Assembly (NCBI GenBank): GCA_025055455.1
Contig: JANWXD010000006.1
Span: 1 to 64,000, forward strand
Length of the DNA: 64,000 nt
DNA from: Bryobacteraceae bacterium
GTDB taxonomy: Bacteria > Acidobacteriota > Terriglobia > Bryobacterales > Bryobacteraceae
Reading direction: 5' to 3'
A model generated the notes under the pieces. The model was not told the DNA's origin, ran no database searches, and saw only the letters and a program-made list of their open reading frames with translations. The position numbers and the translations under genes were made by a program. Shown here piece after piece: positions 8,708 through 17,673 of this stretch (within the stretch, counting starts at the first letter, position 1; every line of letters begins with the position of its first letter).

Positions 8708-9762
8708 GCGAACCGCCTTTGTGGCTGAACCACAATTTTCAACGATTCTTCTGTGGGATGCAACGCGAGCTCGATTCCCTTGTGAATCTCGTCCAAGCCG
8801 ATGCGGTGCGAAATTAGCTCCTCTACGGGCAGCTCGCCGCTGAACACCAGCTCGGCCGACTCCTTCTGAAGGTCCGCCGAGGCACTGTAGCAGCCGAGCA
8901 GCGTGCGCTCGCCCACGCAGATGTCGGCGCCGCACAGCTCCACGGTTTCCTGGCGCGAGGTCTGCGCGAACAGCAGAATCCGGGCCCCGGGACGCGAGCA
9001 CCGCATCGCCTCCAGGACGATGCCCGGCGCGGAAACCGCCACGATCACGGCGTCCGCCCCCCGCCCTCCCGTGAGGTCCCTGACACGCTCGGCCACGGCC
9101 ACGGTCCGCGGGTCCCATGCCTCGACTGCGCCGAACCGCAGGGCCAACGCCCGCCGTCGCGCGATCGTGTCGGTGGCCACCACGGTTGCTCCTTCGCGTC
9201 GCGCGAGCATCGTGAACAGCAAACCGATCGGCCCCTGCCCGAGCACCGCCACCAGCTCGTCGGGCTGCAACGCCAGCAACCGCACCGCTTTCAGACACGT
9301 GTTCACGGGTTCCACAAAGCAGGCCCGTTCGAACGGGACCCCCTCGGGGATCCGCTCCAAGCCCCGCGGCACAATCCAGTCCAGGACCCGCACGTACTGC
9401 GCGAAGCCGCCTCCGGCCGGCTCGTAACCCGCCGTCACGCCGACCTTCTGATAGGTCGCGCATTGGGCGTACAGCTTGCGCCGGCAATAAAAGCAATCCA
9501 GGCACGGCACGTGATGGAAGACCACGACGCGGTCTCCGGGCGCGAACTGGCGCACCCCGGCGCCCGTTTGCACGACCACACCCGCCGTCTCGTGGCCGAA
9601 AATCCGCGGGGCCGGGAGGAGATCCTGCGCGATCTTTTTCAAATCCGTATGGCAGATGCCGCAGGCTTCGACCCGCACCAGCACCTCGCCGGGGCTCGGT
9701 TCCGGCGTGGGCACCTCCTGGACCCTTACGGCGCCGCGGCCGACGTAGACGGCCGCGCGCAT
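8704..9762 (-). CDS. Zinc-dependent medium-chain alcohol dehydrogenase in the hopanoid operon (B)
   Basis: A 352-residue MDR dehydrogenase, second of a tandem pair but clearly diverged from its neighbour. Catalytic zinc ligands C37 (CGICHTD) and H57-E58, structural zinc cysteines C87, C90, C93, C101, coenzyme motif VLGQGPIGL, and an Asp at the end of beta-2 (VATDTIARRR) that usually favours NAD(H). The start at 9762 lies 19 bases after the hpnG stop; the longer open frame to 9975 overlaps hpnG and is not used. The two dehydrogenases differ in predicted coenzyme preference, so they may catalyse opposite or successive steps. Substrate unknown; a hopanoid link rests on operon position only. Confidence 0.87.
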   Translation of the reverse strand: MRAAVYVGRGAVRVQEVPTPEPSPGEVLVRVEACGICHTDLKKIAQDLLPAPRIFGHETAGVVVQTGAGVRQFAPGDRVVVFHHVPCLDCFYCRRKLYAQCATYQKVGVTAGYEPAGGGFAQYVRVLDWIVPRGLERIPEGVPFERACFVEPVNTCLKAVRLLALQPDELVAVLGQGPIGLLFTMLARREGATVVATDTIARRRALALRFGAVEAWDPRTVAVAERVRDLTGGRGADAVIVAVSAPGIVLEAMRCSRPGARILLFAQTSRQETVELCGADICVGERTLLGCYSASADLQKESAELVFSGELPVEELISHRIGLDEIHKGIELALHPTEESLKIVVQPQRRFA

Positions 9763-9781
9763 CCGCGAAGGAATCGAGCGA

Positions 9782-10492
9782 TCAGAAACGGCAGGCGCCA
9801 AGAAATTCCCCCAGACGTTCCGCCGCAGGACGGCAACGGCGGTAGAACCGCCACAATTCCGGCAGTTCTGTACCGGGCCGGCGAAGGGCCCCGGCCAGCA
9901 CGCGCCACGGCACGATACGGCCGTCGCCGTTGCGGGCCGCGTTGAAGTCCACCCGCAACGGCTCCCATGCCGCATCCACCACCACTTTCACCGCCGCAAA
10001 GGGCAGGCCCGCCGCCGCGGCGGCGGCGGCCACCGCAGCCGCTTCCATTTCGACGACCGCCCACCCCGCCGCCCAAAAGCGGCTCTTCTCCTCGACCTCG
10101 CGGACCACCGCGTCGCACGACAGAACGACGCCGACCGCATGAGGCAGCTTTGCTTGCAGAGGACTCGCCTCGTACGCCGTGCCGTCTTCCGCGCGAACCA
10201 CTCGCGTCGCCACCAGCACGTCCCCCGGATGCAGAGTCGGATCCAGGGCCCCGCAGAATCCCGCGCTGATCAGCGTCGCCGGAGAGATATGTCGCAAAGC
10301 CCAGTCCACCGCCCGCTGGGCCAAGCGCTGCCCATGCCCTCCGGCGACCAGCCACAGGCGGGTGCCCCCCAGTTCGACTTCCCATGCTCCGTCGAGGGGC
10401 CAGTCCAAGCGCCGGCGATTCTGGCACCGGCGCAAAATCCCGGCGAGCTCTCGGGCCTCTGCCGCCACGACCAGCACTCCGTCGTGCGTCAT
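9782..10492 (-). CDS. hpnG: Hopanoid nucleosidase/phosphorylase HpnG
   Basis: A 236-residue member of the purine nucleoside phosphorylase/MTA-SAH nucleosidase superfamily. HpnG homologues remove adenine from adenosylhopane to give (phospho)ribosylhopane. Visible signatures: SAGFCGALDPTLHPGDVLVA (family loop), and VVEMEAAAVA with the conserved Glu of the nucleoside site. Unusual is a run of alanines in that helix. It is placed between hpnA (12 bases upstream) and dehydrogenase B (19 bases downstream), which fits the order of steps after HpnH. Assignment as HpnG, rather than a general nucleosidase, relies on the operon. Confidence 0.88.
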   Translation of the reverse strand: MTHDGVLVVAAEARELAGILRRCQNRRRLDWPLDGAWEVELGGTRLWLVAGGHGQRLAQRAVDWALRHISPATLISAGFCGALDPTLHPGDVLVATRVVRAEDGTAYEASPLQAKLPHAVGVVLSCDAVVREVEEKSRFWAAGWAVVEMEAAAVAAAAAAAGLPFAAVKVVVDAAWEPLRVDFNAARNGDGRIVPWRVLAGALRRPGTELPELWRFYRRCRPAAERLGEFLGACRF

Positions 10493-10504
10493 TTCCGCCT
10501 CGTC

Positions 10505-11479
10505 TCAGCAGTACCCGTTGCGACGGAACCATTCCACGGCCCGCCGCAACGCCTCATCCACCGGCCCAGGCTCGTAACCCAGTTCCCGGGCCGCCTTCTC
10601 GTGCGAGACCCACATTTTTTTGCGCGCCATGCGCACCCCATCCAGCGGTACTCGCGGCGGATGGCCGGTCAGCCTCGCCCAGCCCGTGCTCACCGCGCCG
10701 GCGATCCACGCCGCGGCGAAGGGGAGCCGCAGGCGGGGAACGCTGCCCCCGGTGATGGCGGCGAGCTTTTCCAGAATCTGCCGCAGAGTCAAGTTCTCCG
10801 CCCCAAGAATGTACCGCTCGCCCGTCCGGCCGCGTTCCAGCGCCAGCCAGTGCCCTCTGGCCACGTCTCGCACGTCCACCAGGTTCAACCCCGTGTCGAT
10901 GTACGCCGGCATGGCCCCACGCAGGTAATCGAGGATGATTTTTCCCGTTGGCGTCGGCTTGACATCGTGCTCGCCGACCGGCGCCGTCGGGTTCACGATT
11001 ACGACGGGAAAACCCGTTCGGGCAAACTCCAGCGCCACTTGCTCGGCGAGGAATTTCGAACGCTTGTAAGCACCCAGCATATCCTCGAGGCTTACCGGCG
11101 TGGCTTCCGTTCCCTGCCCGCCCTCGGGAACCCCGATGCAGCCGACCGTGCTGGTATAGACGACGCGCTCGAGCTGGGCCCAGCGCGCTGCCTCGAGCAG
11201 GTTCCGCGTGCCTTGCACGTTGGAGGCGTAGAGTTCCCCCGGGTTCGCCGCCCACAGCCGGTAGTCGGCCGCGACATGAAACACCGCCGCGCAGCCCCGA
11301 ACGGCACGCTGCACTGCCTCAGGGTCCCGCAAGTCGCCCAGGGTTTCCTCCACCTCCAGTTCCCGCACCGAACCGAGGCGCCGCACCAGCGCGCGAACCC
11401 GCCAGCCCCGTTCCAGCGCCACGCGCGCCACATGCCAGCCCACAAACCCGCTTGCACCCGTGATCAAAACCGGCGGCAA
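10505..11479 (-). CDS. hpnA: Hopanoid-associated NAD-dependent epimerase HpnA
   Basis: Short-chain dehydrogenase/epimerase of 324 residues. It has the N-terminal nucleotide motif TGASGFVG (about 7-14), an extended-SDR catalytic motif YKRSK (Y and K in GAYKRSKFLAEQ) and VNPTAPVGEHDVKPTPTG, a stretch characteristic of the hopanoid-associated sugar epimerase family HpnA. The exact reaction is not settled in the literature as far as I know. It starts 3 bases after the hpnH stop and is followed 12 bases later by hpnG, so it is certainly part of the operon. Confidence 0.9.
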   Translation of the reverse strand: MPPVLITGASGFVGWHVARVALERGWRVRALVRRLGSVRELEVEETLGDLRDPEAVQRAVRGCAAVFHVAADYRLWAANPGELYASNVQGTRNLLEAARWAQLERVVYTSTVGCIGVPEGGQGTEATPVSLEDMLGAYKRSKFLAEQVALEFARTGFPVVIVNPTAPVGEHDVKPTPTGKIILDYLRGAMPAYIDTGLNLVDVRDVARGHWLALERGRTGERYILGAENLTLRQILEKLAAITGGSVPRLRLPFAAAWIAGAVSTGWARLTGHPPRVPLDGVRMARKKMWVSHEKAARELGYEPGPVDEALRRAVEWFRRNGYC

Positions 11480-11482
11480 TTC

Positions 11483-12595
11483 TTACCGCAAGGCCCACCG
11501 CAGGAGGCGCCAGATGTCGCCTGGCCTGGCGTTGATCCCCAGGGCAGCCGACGGTTCGTAGCCGCAATGCACCATGCAGTGCTCGCAGCGTGGGTCGTTG
11601 CCATGCCCGTACTGCTCCCAGGGCGTTCGAGTCATCAACTCCTCGAAAGTGCGGTAGTGCGCGTCGGTGATGAGGTAGCACGGCCCTTTCCAGCCGCGCA
11701 CGTTGTACGTTGGATTTCCCCAGGCCGTGCAAGGCAGCTCCCGCTTGCCCTGGAGAAACTCCAAGTATACGGGCGAGGCGTTCAGCCGAAACCGCCTCGC
11801 CAGCCGATCCACGTGCCGGAACTTTTCCTGGATGTCATCGCGCGTCATGAAGATTTCCCGGTTGTTGACCGACGAGTAGCCGTAGGCCGGCGAAATCATG
11901 TGTCCGTCGAGCTGGAGAGGCTCCAGATACTCGAACAGCGCCTCGATCTCGGCCATGTCGGTCTCGCGGTAGACCGTGGTGTTCGTGCTGACCTTGAACC
12001 CGGCCGCTTTGGCGGCACGCATGCCCTCGATCGCTTCCCGGAAGACTCCGTCCCGCTCCACGCACCGGTCGTGCGTCTTTTCCAAGCCATCCAGGTGCAC
12101 GTTGAAGAAAAAGCGCGAATCCGGACGGAACTCGTGGAGGCGCTTCCGGATGAACATCCCGTTCGTACAGAGATAAATGTGGCGGCCCCGCTCGAGAATC
12201 CGTCGCACCAATTCTCCGATCTCCGGGTACAGCAGCGGCTCGCCTCCACAAATGGAAACGATCGGCGCCCCGCATTCGTCCACTGCCGCCAGGCACTCGT
12301 CCACGGTCAGCTTCTGGGTGATGGTGGATTCGTACTCCCGGATGCGCCCACAGCCCGTGCAGGTGAGGTTGCAGGCATGCAGCGGTTCGAGCATCAACAC
12401 CAGCGGAAAACGCTTCTGGATCATCGGATGCGGCCGCCGGCCGTTCCCGCTTGCCGGCCCTTGGCGCCAAATCTGGAAGGGATTGCCTGCGTCGGTGGCT
12501 GCAGGCGCCCGCCGTTGCCATTCCGGCTTCGGGCGGCGCTTGTTCCTGAGAATATAGCCCGCTAACCGAAGCGTCAGGGAGAGAGGAAACCTCAT
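11483..12595 (-). CDS. hpnH: Radical SAM adenosyl-hopene transferase HpnH
   Basis: Radical SAM enzyme that attaches the 5'-deoxyadenosyl group to diploptene, the first committed step to C35 hopanoids. 370 residues. The iron-sulfur motif is C75, C79, C82 (CNLTCTGC); SICGGEPLLYPE and a C-terminal cysteine-rich region (CEHCMVHCGYE) follow. The start at 12595 overlaps the shc stop by 4 bases; the longer frame to 13132 is only a shadow of shc. Compared with the HpnH sequences I recall, an extra proline- and arginine-rich linker (about residues 22-58) lies between the N-terminal helix and the barrel. Assignment secure. Confidence 0.93.
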   Translation of the reverse strand: MRFPLSLTLRLAGYILRNKRRPKPEWQRRAPAATDAGNPFQIWRQGPASGNGRRPHPMIQKRFPLVLMLEPLHACNLTCTGCGRIREYESTITQKLTVDECLAAVDECGAPIVSICGGEPLLYPEIGELVRRILERGRHIYLCTNGMFIRKRLHEFRPDSRFFFNVHLDGLEKTHDRCVERDGVFREAIEGMRAAKAAGFKVSTNTTVYRETDMAEIEALFEYLEPLQLDGHMISPAYGYSSVNNREIFMTRDDIQEKFRHVDRLARRFRLNASPVYLEFLQGKRELPCTAWGNPTYNVRGWKGPCYLITDAHYRTFEELMTRTPWEQYGHGNDPRCEHCMVHCGYEPSAALGINARPGDIWRLLRWALR

Positions 12596-14523
12596 CGCGA
12601 GCCGCTGTTCTCCGATTGGTGAGCGCGCAGAAACTCCGCGAGCGCCATCAGCGGGAAGGAGATCCGATAGAGCTGATAGGTCAGATAGAACACTCGCGGG
12701 AAACCTGTCCCCGTAGCCAGCTCTTCCTCCCATCCGCCGTTTGCCTGCTGGGTTTCGAGCAGGTACTCCACCCCGCGCCGCACGCTCAAGCTGCTCGCGT
12801 CGCCGCTGGCCAGCAGGCCGAGGATGGCCCACGCCGTCTGAGACGCCGTGCTCTCGGCGGGCACGAAGGCGGCGTGGTCGTAGCTGGCGCAACTTTCGCC
12901 CCACCCTCCGTCGGCGTTCTGGATCGAGCGAATCCACTCCCCGGCGCGCAGGATGTGCGCCTCGCGCTCGTCTTCGCCCGCCGCCCGCAGGCCCCGCAAG
13001 GCCAGGAACGTCCCATAGAGGTAGTTCACGCCCCAGCGCCCGTACCAGCTGCCGTCCGGCTGCTGCGTGCGCCGCAGATAGGCTACGCCCCGGCGGACGG
13101 CGCGATGCGCGCGGTCCAAGCCGCACCGGCACAGCGCTTCCAGTACCCGCCCGGTGATGTCCGGGCAGGTGGGATCGAGCATGGCGTTGTGATCCGCGAA
13201 CGGCACCTCGCTCAGGGACGTCCAGTTGTTGTCCGCATCGAAGGCCGCCCAGCCGCCGTCCGACGACTGCATGGCCACCAGCCAGCGCAGCGCCCGCCGC
13301 ATGGCCGCCTCCCGGGCCTCGCTCGGCGGACAGCGGGAGAGGGCCAGCAGCACCATGGCGGTGTCGTCCATGTCCGGGTAAAACTCATTGGCGAACTCGA
13401 AGTACCAACCGGACGGCTCGACCCCGGGGCGCTTCACTGCCCAGTCTCCGCGCCGGCGTACCTCCCGGCCGAGCAGCCACTCGGCCGCGCGTCGCAGCGA
13501 CTCCTGGCGCGCACATCCGGATTCCGCTAGCACGAACGCGGCGATGGCCGTGTCCCAAACCGGGGAAAAGCACGGCTGGAAAAAGAACCGCTCGCCGTCA
13601 TCCGTCAGTAGGCTCATGAACTTCTGTTCGGCCTCCGCGCGGTCCGGGTGATCGCGGGAGTAGCCGAGCACGTCCAGCGCCATGATCGCGTACAGCATCG
13701 GCGGGTAGATGGCCGCCAACCCGTCGGAATACCGCAGGCGTTCCAACATCCACTGCTCGGCGGCCCGAACAGCGCGTCGCCGAACGGCTTGCCAGCCATA
13801 GCGCTCCCACAGCTTCCAGCCTCGGTCCAAGGCCAGAAAAACGTTGCGCCACGTCAGAAGCTTCTCCGAACGCCGAAACCCCAGGCTCGCCCCCGGCAAA
13901 AACAGCTCCTGGAGCGTGAACCCCTCCGGCACCGGACGTCGCGGATCGGCCGCCTGCACAATCGACAGCGGGATTACGATCGCCCGCGTCCAGGACGACA
14001 TCTGATAGATGAACTGCCCCGGCAACAGCATCATCTCCGGGGGCACGGAAGGGCAGAACTCGCGCGGGTACAGCCCGAACAGGCTCAGGTTGATCTTCAC
14101 GTAGCTGTTGGCCGCCTGGATTCCGCCCAGCGAGAGGATCCGTTCCCGAGCGCGCCGCAACTCGGGCCCGTCGGCGGGCAGACCTGCCAGTTTCAAGGCG
14201 AAGTATGCCTTCACCGTGGCGCTGACGTCGGCCGGGCCTTTCGGGTAAATGTTGAACCCGCCGTCGGGCAACTGCCGGGCCACAATCGAGCGCACGGCTT
14301 TGTCTACCAGATCCCGCGTCGGGGGATTCCACGTCTTTCCCGAGGGCGGATAGAGCCACAGTTGCAGGAGGATGAAATCCGATTCGAGCGTGGTGTCGGC
14401 GGTCAGCTCACCCCACCAGTAACCCTCCGGGCGCTGTAAGCTGCTCAGGTGCTCGCCGGCGCGACGCAACGCCTCCGCCGCCCCGGCGACCAGGTGATCG
14501 CCGACCTGAACACCTGTGGTCAT
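12592..14523 (-). CDS. shc: Squalene-hopene cyclase
   Basis: Class II triterpene cyclase of 643 residues, normal for the family, which folds squalene into hopene/hopanol at the membrane surface. The protonating motif DMDDT is at 384-388, and several QW repeats are visible (QLPDGGFNIYP, QSSDGGWAAFD, QQPDGSWYGRWG, QNADGGWGES, QQANGGWEE). The ATG at 14523 overlaps the ispH stop by 4 bases. The open frame continues upstream to 14718 within ispH; that extension is not homologous to cyclases. Core enzyme of the operon. Confidence 0.96.
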   Translation of the reverse strand: MTTGVQVGDHLVAGAAEALRRAGEHLSSLQRPEGYWWGELTADTTLESDFILLQLWLYPPSGKTWNPPTRDLVDKAVRSIVARQLPDGGFNIYPKGPADVSATVKAYFALKLAGLPADGPELRRARERILSLGGIQAANSYVKINLSLFGLYPREFCPSVPPEMMLLPGQFIYQMSSWTRAIVIPLSIVQAADPRRPVPEGFTLQELFLPGASLGFRRSEKLLTWRNVFLALDRGWKLWERYGWQAVRRRAVRAAEQWMLERLRYSDGLAAIYPPMLYAIMALDVLGYSRDHPDRAEAEQKFMSLLTDDGERFFFQPCFSPVWDTAIAAFVLAESGCARQESLRRAAEWLLGREVRRRGDWAVKRPGVEPSGWYFEFANEFYPDMDDTAMVLLALSRCPPSEAREAAMRRALRWLVAMQSSDGGWAAFDADNNWTSLSEVPFADHNAMLDPTCPDITGRVLEALCRCGLDRAHRAVRRGVAYLRRTQQPDGSWYGRWGVNYLYGTFLALRGLRAAGEDEREAHILRAGEWIRSIQNADGGWGESCASYDHAAFVPAESTASQTAWAILGLLASGDASSLSVRRGVEYLLETQQANGGWEEELATGTGFPRVFYLTYQLYRISFPLMALAEFLRAHQSENSGSR

Positions 14524-15509
14524 ACGCTCCGGACCAGCTGGCCGGAAACCTGGACCAGTTCCGCAGGAAGCTGAAAACGCACGTCCTCTTCCGTCACCTC
14601 GAGTTCTTCGACGCGCGCGTAACCGCGGCGCTTCAGCGCTTCGATCAGTTCGTAGACTAAGTGCTCGGGCGCCGAAGCGCCGGCAGTGACCCCCACCGTC
14701 TGCACTCCACGAAGCCACTCTTCCCGGATCTCGCCGGCGTCGTCAATGAGATACGCGGGAGTCCCCAGCCGCCGGGAAACCTCCGCCAGCCGCTGCGAAT
14801 TCGAACTATTCTGGGAGCCGATCACCAGCAGCAACTGGCAGAGCGGCGCGGCCGCCTTCACGGCCAGTTGGCGGTTTTCCGTCGCGTAGCAAATATCCTG
14901 CGCCGGCGGGCCTTGGATCTTCGGGAATTTGCGCCGGAGCCGCGCCACGATGTCACGCGTTTCATCCACGCTCAGGGTGGTCTGTGTCAGGTAGCAGACC
15001 CGGTCGGGATCCGGCACTTCCAGCCGGTCGACATCCTCCTCGGTCTCGACGAGGACACTCGAGTCGGGAACCTCGCCCAGCGTGCCGATCACCTCGTCGT
15101 GGTCCCGATGCCCAATGAGCACGACAGTATAGCCCTGGCGCGCAAACCGCAGCGCTTCCAAATGCACTTTGGTCACGAGCGGACAAGTCGCGTCGATCAC
15201 CTTCAAATTGCGGGACGCAGCCATCCGGCGCACCACCGGCGCGACGCCGTGGGCGCTAAATATAACCCGCGCCCCTTCGGGAACTTCGTCCACTTCGTTG
15301 ACGAAGATCGCCCCGGCAGCGCGGAGCTCTTCCACCACATGCCGGTTGTGGACGATCTCCTTACGCACGTAAATGGGCGGGCCGAACGCCTCCAACGCCA
15401 AGCGCACAACGTCGATGGCGCGCACCACACCGGCGCAAAAGCCCCGGGGAGTGAGCAGCAAAATCCGCCGGCCATCCACGCAGGCACGATCCCCGTCAAC
15501 CTGGCTCAT
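14520..15509 (-). CDS. ispH: 4-hydroxy-3-methylbut-2-enyl diphosphate reductase
   Basis: Last enzyme of the MEP pathway, an iron-sulfur protein making IPP and DMAPP. 329 residues with the three cluster cysteines C25 (PRGFCAGV), C109 (DATCPLV) and C207 (DICYATENRQ) and the SAHGV and SQNSSNS motifs. It is the first gene of the hopanoid operon and overlaps shc by 4 bases, so isoprenoid precursor supply and triterpene cyclisation share one transcript. A TATAAT box lies 11 bases before the ATG. Confidence 0.96.
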   Translation of the reverse strand: MSQVDGDRACVDGRRILLLTPRGFCAGVVRAIDVVRLALEAFGPPIYVRKEIVHNRHVVEELRAAGAIFVNEVDEVPEGARVIFSAHGVAPVVRRMAASRNLKVIDATCPLVTKVHLEALRFARQGYTVVLIGHRDHDEVIGTLGEVPDSSVLVETEEDVDRLEVPDPDRVCYLTQTTLSVDETRDIVARLRRKFPKIQGPPAQDICYATENRQLAVKAAAPLCQLLLVIGSQNSSNSQRLAEVSRRLGTPAYLIDDAGEIREEWLRGVQTVGVTAGASAPEHLVYELIEALKRRGYARVEELEVTEEDVRFQLPAELVQVSGQLVRSV

Positions 15510-15520
15510 GGAACTCTTCC

Positions 15521-15526
15521 ATTATA
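15521..15526 (-). promoter_or_regulatory. TATAAT -10 element of the ispH-hopanoid operon
   Basis: A perfect TATAAT on the minus strand ends 11 bases before the ispH ATG. No good -35 is visible at 16-19 bases upstream. The transcript would have a leader of roughly 4 bases, too short for a Shine-Dalgarno site. This is probably the only promoter of the nine-gene operon. Confidence 0.5.
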
Positions 15527-15550
15527 CAGGCCTCGCGACGATCGCTTTTC

Positions 15551-15559
15551 TGCTAGGCT
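15551..15559 (+). promoter_or_regulatory. Extended -10 (TGCTAGGCT) of the histidine kinase gene
   Basis: TGCTAGGCT fits the TGnTAnnnT extended -10 form, about 28 bases before the kinase ATG. The same TGnTAGGCT string precedes the SRP RNA, the CHRD gene and the gene starting at 55640. No TTGACA-like -35 is present. Confidence 0.4.
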
Positions 15560-15587
15560 TGAGCCAGGAGAAAAGTTGCGGTGAATC

Positions 15588-17645
15588 ATGCAACAGGCCC
15601 CGGCGCTCGGTCCCTGCCGGCCCCTGCGGCTTCCCGCACCGGAGGCTCAGCGCACTCGCCGCACGCCGCCCCCTATGGATCCACCTGTCACGCCCGATGA
15701 AGAACGCCGCCTGGAATCACTGTGGCGTTACGCCGTCCTCGACACGCCGCCCGAGGAAGCCTTTGACCTCATCACCCGTCTTGCCGCCCGGTTGTTCCGG
15801 GCTCCGATCTCCACGGTTTCCCTGCTGGACCAGGCCCGGCAGTGGTTCAAGTCACGCTACGGTCTGGCGATCAACCACACGAGGCGCGACGTGGCCTTCT
15901 CGGCGTTTGCCATCCAATCCGACGAGGTCCTGGTGGTGCCCGACACCCATGCCGATCCCCGCTTTGCGACCAATCCTCTCGTTGTCGGCGCGCCGCACAT
16001 TCGCTTTTATGCGGGCGCTCCTCTGATTACACCTGACGGCTACCGTGTGGGCACGCTCGAGGTGTTGGATACCCAACCGCGCAGCGAGTTCACGGCGGAA
16101 CAAGCGGCTTTTCTGGAGGCGCTGGCGCGCTTGGTGGTCATCGAGCTCGAGTGGCGCCTCGCCCTCATCCAAGCCCGCCAGTCCGAGCAAAGGCTTCGCG
16201 TCTCCGAGGAGGCCTTCCGGCGTCTGTTCGACAACGTACCCGCCGGGATTTATCGCACCACCCCGGAGGGGAAGGCGCTTCTTGCCAACCAAGCCCTCGT
16301 GGAGATGCTAGGGTTTGCTTCGCGGGAGGAATTTCTGGCGGCCGACATCCGCAGCCTTTACGCCGACCCCTCCCAGCGAACCGAATATACCGCGCAACTG
16401 GAACAGGAAGGCGAACTGCGCAACGTGGAGCTGCTGCTCCGCCGGCGGGACGGCCGCTTGATCCGCGTACTGGAAAATGCTCGTGTCGTCCGGGATCCGC
16501 AGGGCGGCGTGCTGTACTACGAAGGCATCCTCACCGACGTCACGGAAACTCGCAACCTGGAGGAGCAACTTCGCCAATCGCAAAAGATGGAGGCGATCGG
16601 CCAGCTCGCCGGCGCTGTGGCCCACGACTTTCGCAACCTATTGACCGTGATCAACGGCCACTGTGGTCTGCTGCTGGAGCGGTTAAGTCCGCGCGATCCG
16701 TTGCGCCCGGAGATCGAAGGCATCCGCGCGGCGGCCGAGCGCGGCGCCGCTCTCACGCGGCAATTGCTGGCTTTCAGCCGGCGCCAGGTGTTGCGCCCTT
16801 CGGTGCTCGACCTGAATGTCGTCCTCGAGCAGATGGGGGACATTCTCCGGCGGCTCCTCGGCGAGAATGTCCGGCTCGTGCTGGAAACCGAACCGGCCCT
16901 TCCCCCGGTCCTGGCGGACCGGAGCCAAATCGAGCAGGTGATCCTGAATCTCGCTACGAACGCCCGCGATGCTATGCCGCGCGGCGGTCAGCTCACCTTC
17001 CGAACGCGGAAAGCGGACTCCGGCAGCGGCGTGGTGCTCGAGGCCTCCGATACGGGCCGCGGCATCGATCCCGCCATCTTGCCCCGGATTTTCGAACCGT
17101 TCTTCACGACCAAGCCCAACGGCACGGGTCTGGGATTGTCCACGGTCTATGGAATCATCAAGCAAAGCGGGGGAGATATCGCCGTGGAAAGCTCCCCCGG
17201 GCTGGGGACCACGTTTCGGATCTGGCTGCCGGCTGCCGACCTTACCCCGGAGCTCGGCGTGGGAGCGGCCCCCGAGCAAACGTTGGACCAGCCCCGAGCC
17301 ACCATCCTCGTTGCGGAAGATGACGATGGGGTTCGCACCTTGATCGTGCGCATCCTGAGGCGCCACGGTTACTTAGTGCTGGAGGCCAAGAACGGGGGAG
17401 AAGCTCTCGCTCTCGCCCGTCAGCATTCCGGCCCGATCGACCTGCTGTTGACCGACGTCCTGATGCCGGACCTGAGCGCGTCCGAGCTGGCCCAGCAGTT
17501 CTCAGCGCTGCAGCCCACCACGAAACGGCTTTATATTTCCGGCTATCCCGGAGCGGTTCCCTTGCAACCGGAGGTGCCTTACCTGGACAAACCCTTCGAC
17601 CCGGCCACCCTGATCCGAAAAGTCCGGGAGGTGCTGGAGTCGTGA
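15588..17645 (+). CDS. Hybrid sensor histidine kinase (GAF-PAS-HisKA-HATPase-REC)
   Basis: Cytoplasmic two-component protein of 685 residues without membrane segments. Order: GAF domain (about 40-195, [21 protein letters not shown] start), PAS domain (about 203-325), HisKA with phosphoryl-accepting H346 (AHDFRN), HATPase (N box [10 protein letters not shown] about 454-463, G boxes DTGRGI and GTGLGLSTV), and a C-terminal receiver with phospho-acceptor D623 and K668. This layout belongs to orphan hybrid kinases that pass phosphate within the molecule. No separate response regulator is next door, so the output is unknown. Start uncertain: AGGAG lies 17 bases before this ATG, and M30 (15675) is an alternative. 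Confidence 0.92.
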   Translation: MQQAPALGPCRPLRLPAPEAQRTRRTPPPMDPPVTPDEERRLESLWRYAVLDTPPEEAFDLITRLAARLFRAPISTVSLLDQARQWFKSRYGLAINHTRRDVAFSAFAIQSDEVLVVPDTHADPRFATNPLVVGAPHIRFYAGAPLITPDGYRVGTLEVLDTQPRSEFTAEQAAFLEALARLVVIELEWRLALIQARQSEQRLRVSEEAFRRLFDNVPAGIYRTTPEGKALLANQALVEMLGFASREEFLAADIRSLYADPSQRTEYTAQLEQEGELRNVELLLRRRDGRLIRVLENARVVRDPQGGVLYYEGILTDVTETRNLEEQLRQSQKMEAIGQLAGAVAHDFRNLLTVINGHCGLLLERLSPRDPLRPEIEGIRAAAERGAALTRQLLAFSRRQVLRPSVLDLNVVLEQMGDILRRLLGENVRLVLETEPALPPVLADRSQIEQVILNLATNARDAMPRGGQLTFRTRKADSGSGVVLEASDTGRGIDPAILPRIFEPFFTTKPNGTGLGLSTVYGIIKQSGGDIAVESSPGLGTTFRIWLPAADLTPELGVGAAPEQTLDQPRATILVAEDDDGVRTLIVRILRRHGYLVLEAKNGGEALALARQHSGPIDLLLTDVLMPDLSASELAQQFSALQPTTKRLYISGYPGAVPLQPEVPYLDKPFDPATLIRKVREVLES

Positions 17646-17673
17646 GGGGAGCGGCGAAACTGCGTTCGGCCCA

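Noticed and set aside
10139-12565. Long open frame of 808 codons on the plus strand
   Set aside because: It lies antisense to hpnG, hpnA and hpnH, which have full family signatures; its sequence is Arg/Pro/His-rich without domains, as expected from GC-rich codon shadows.
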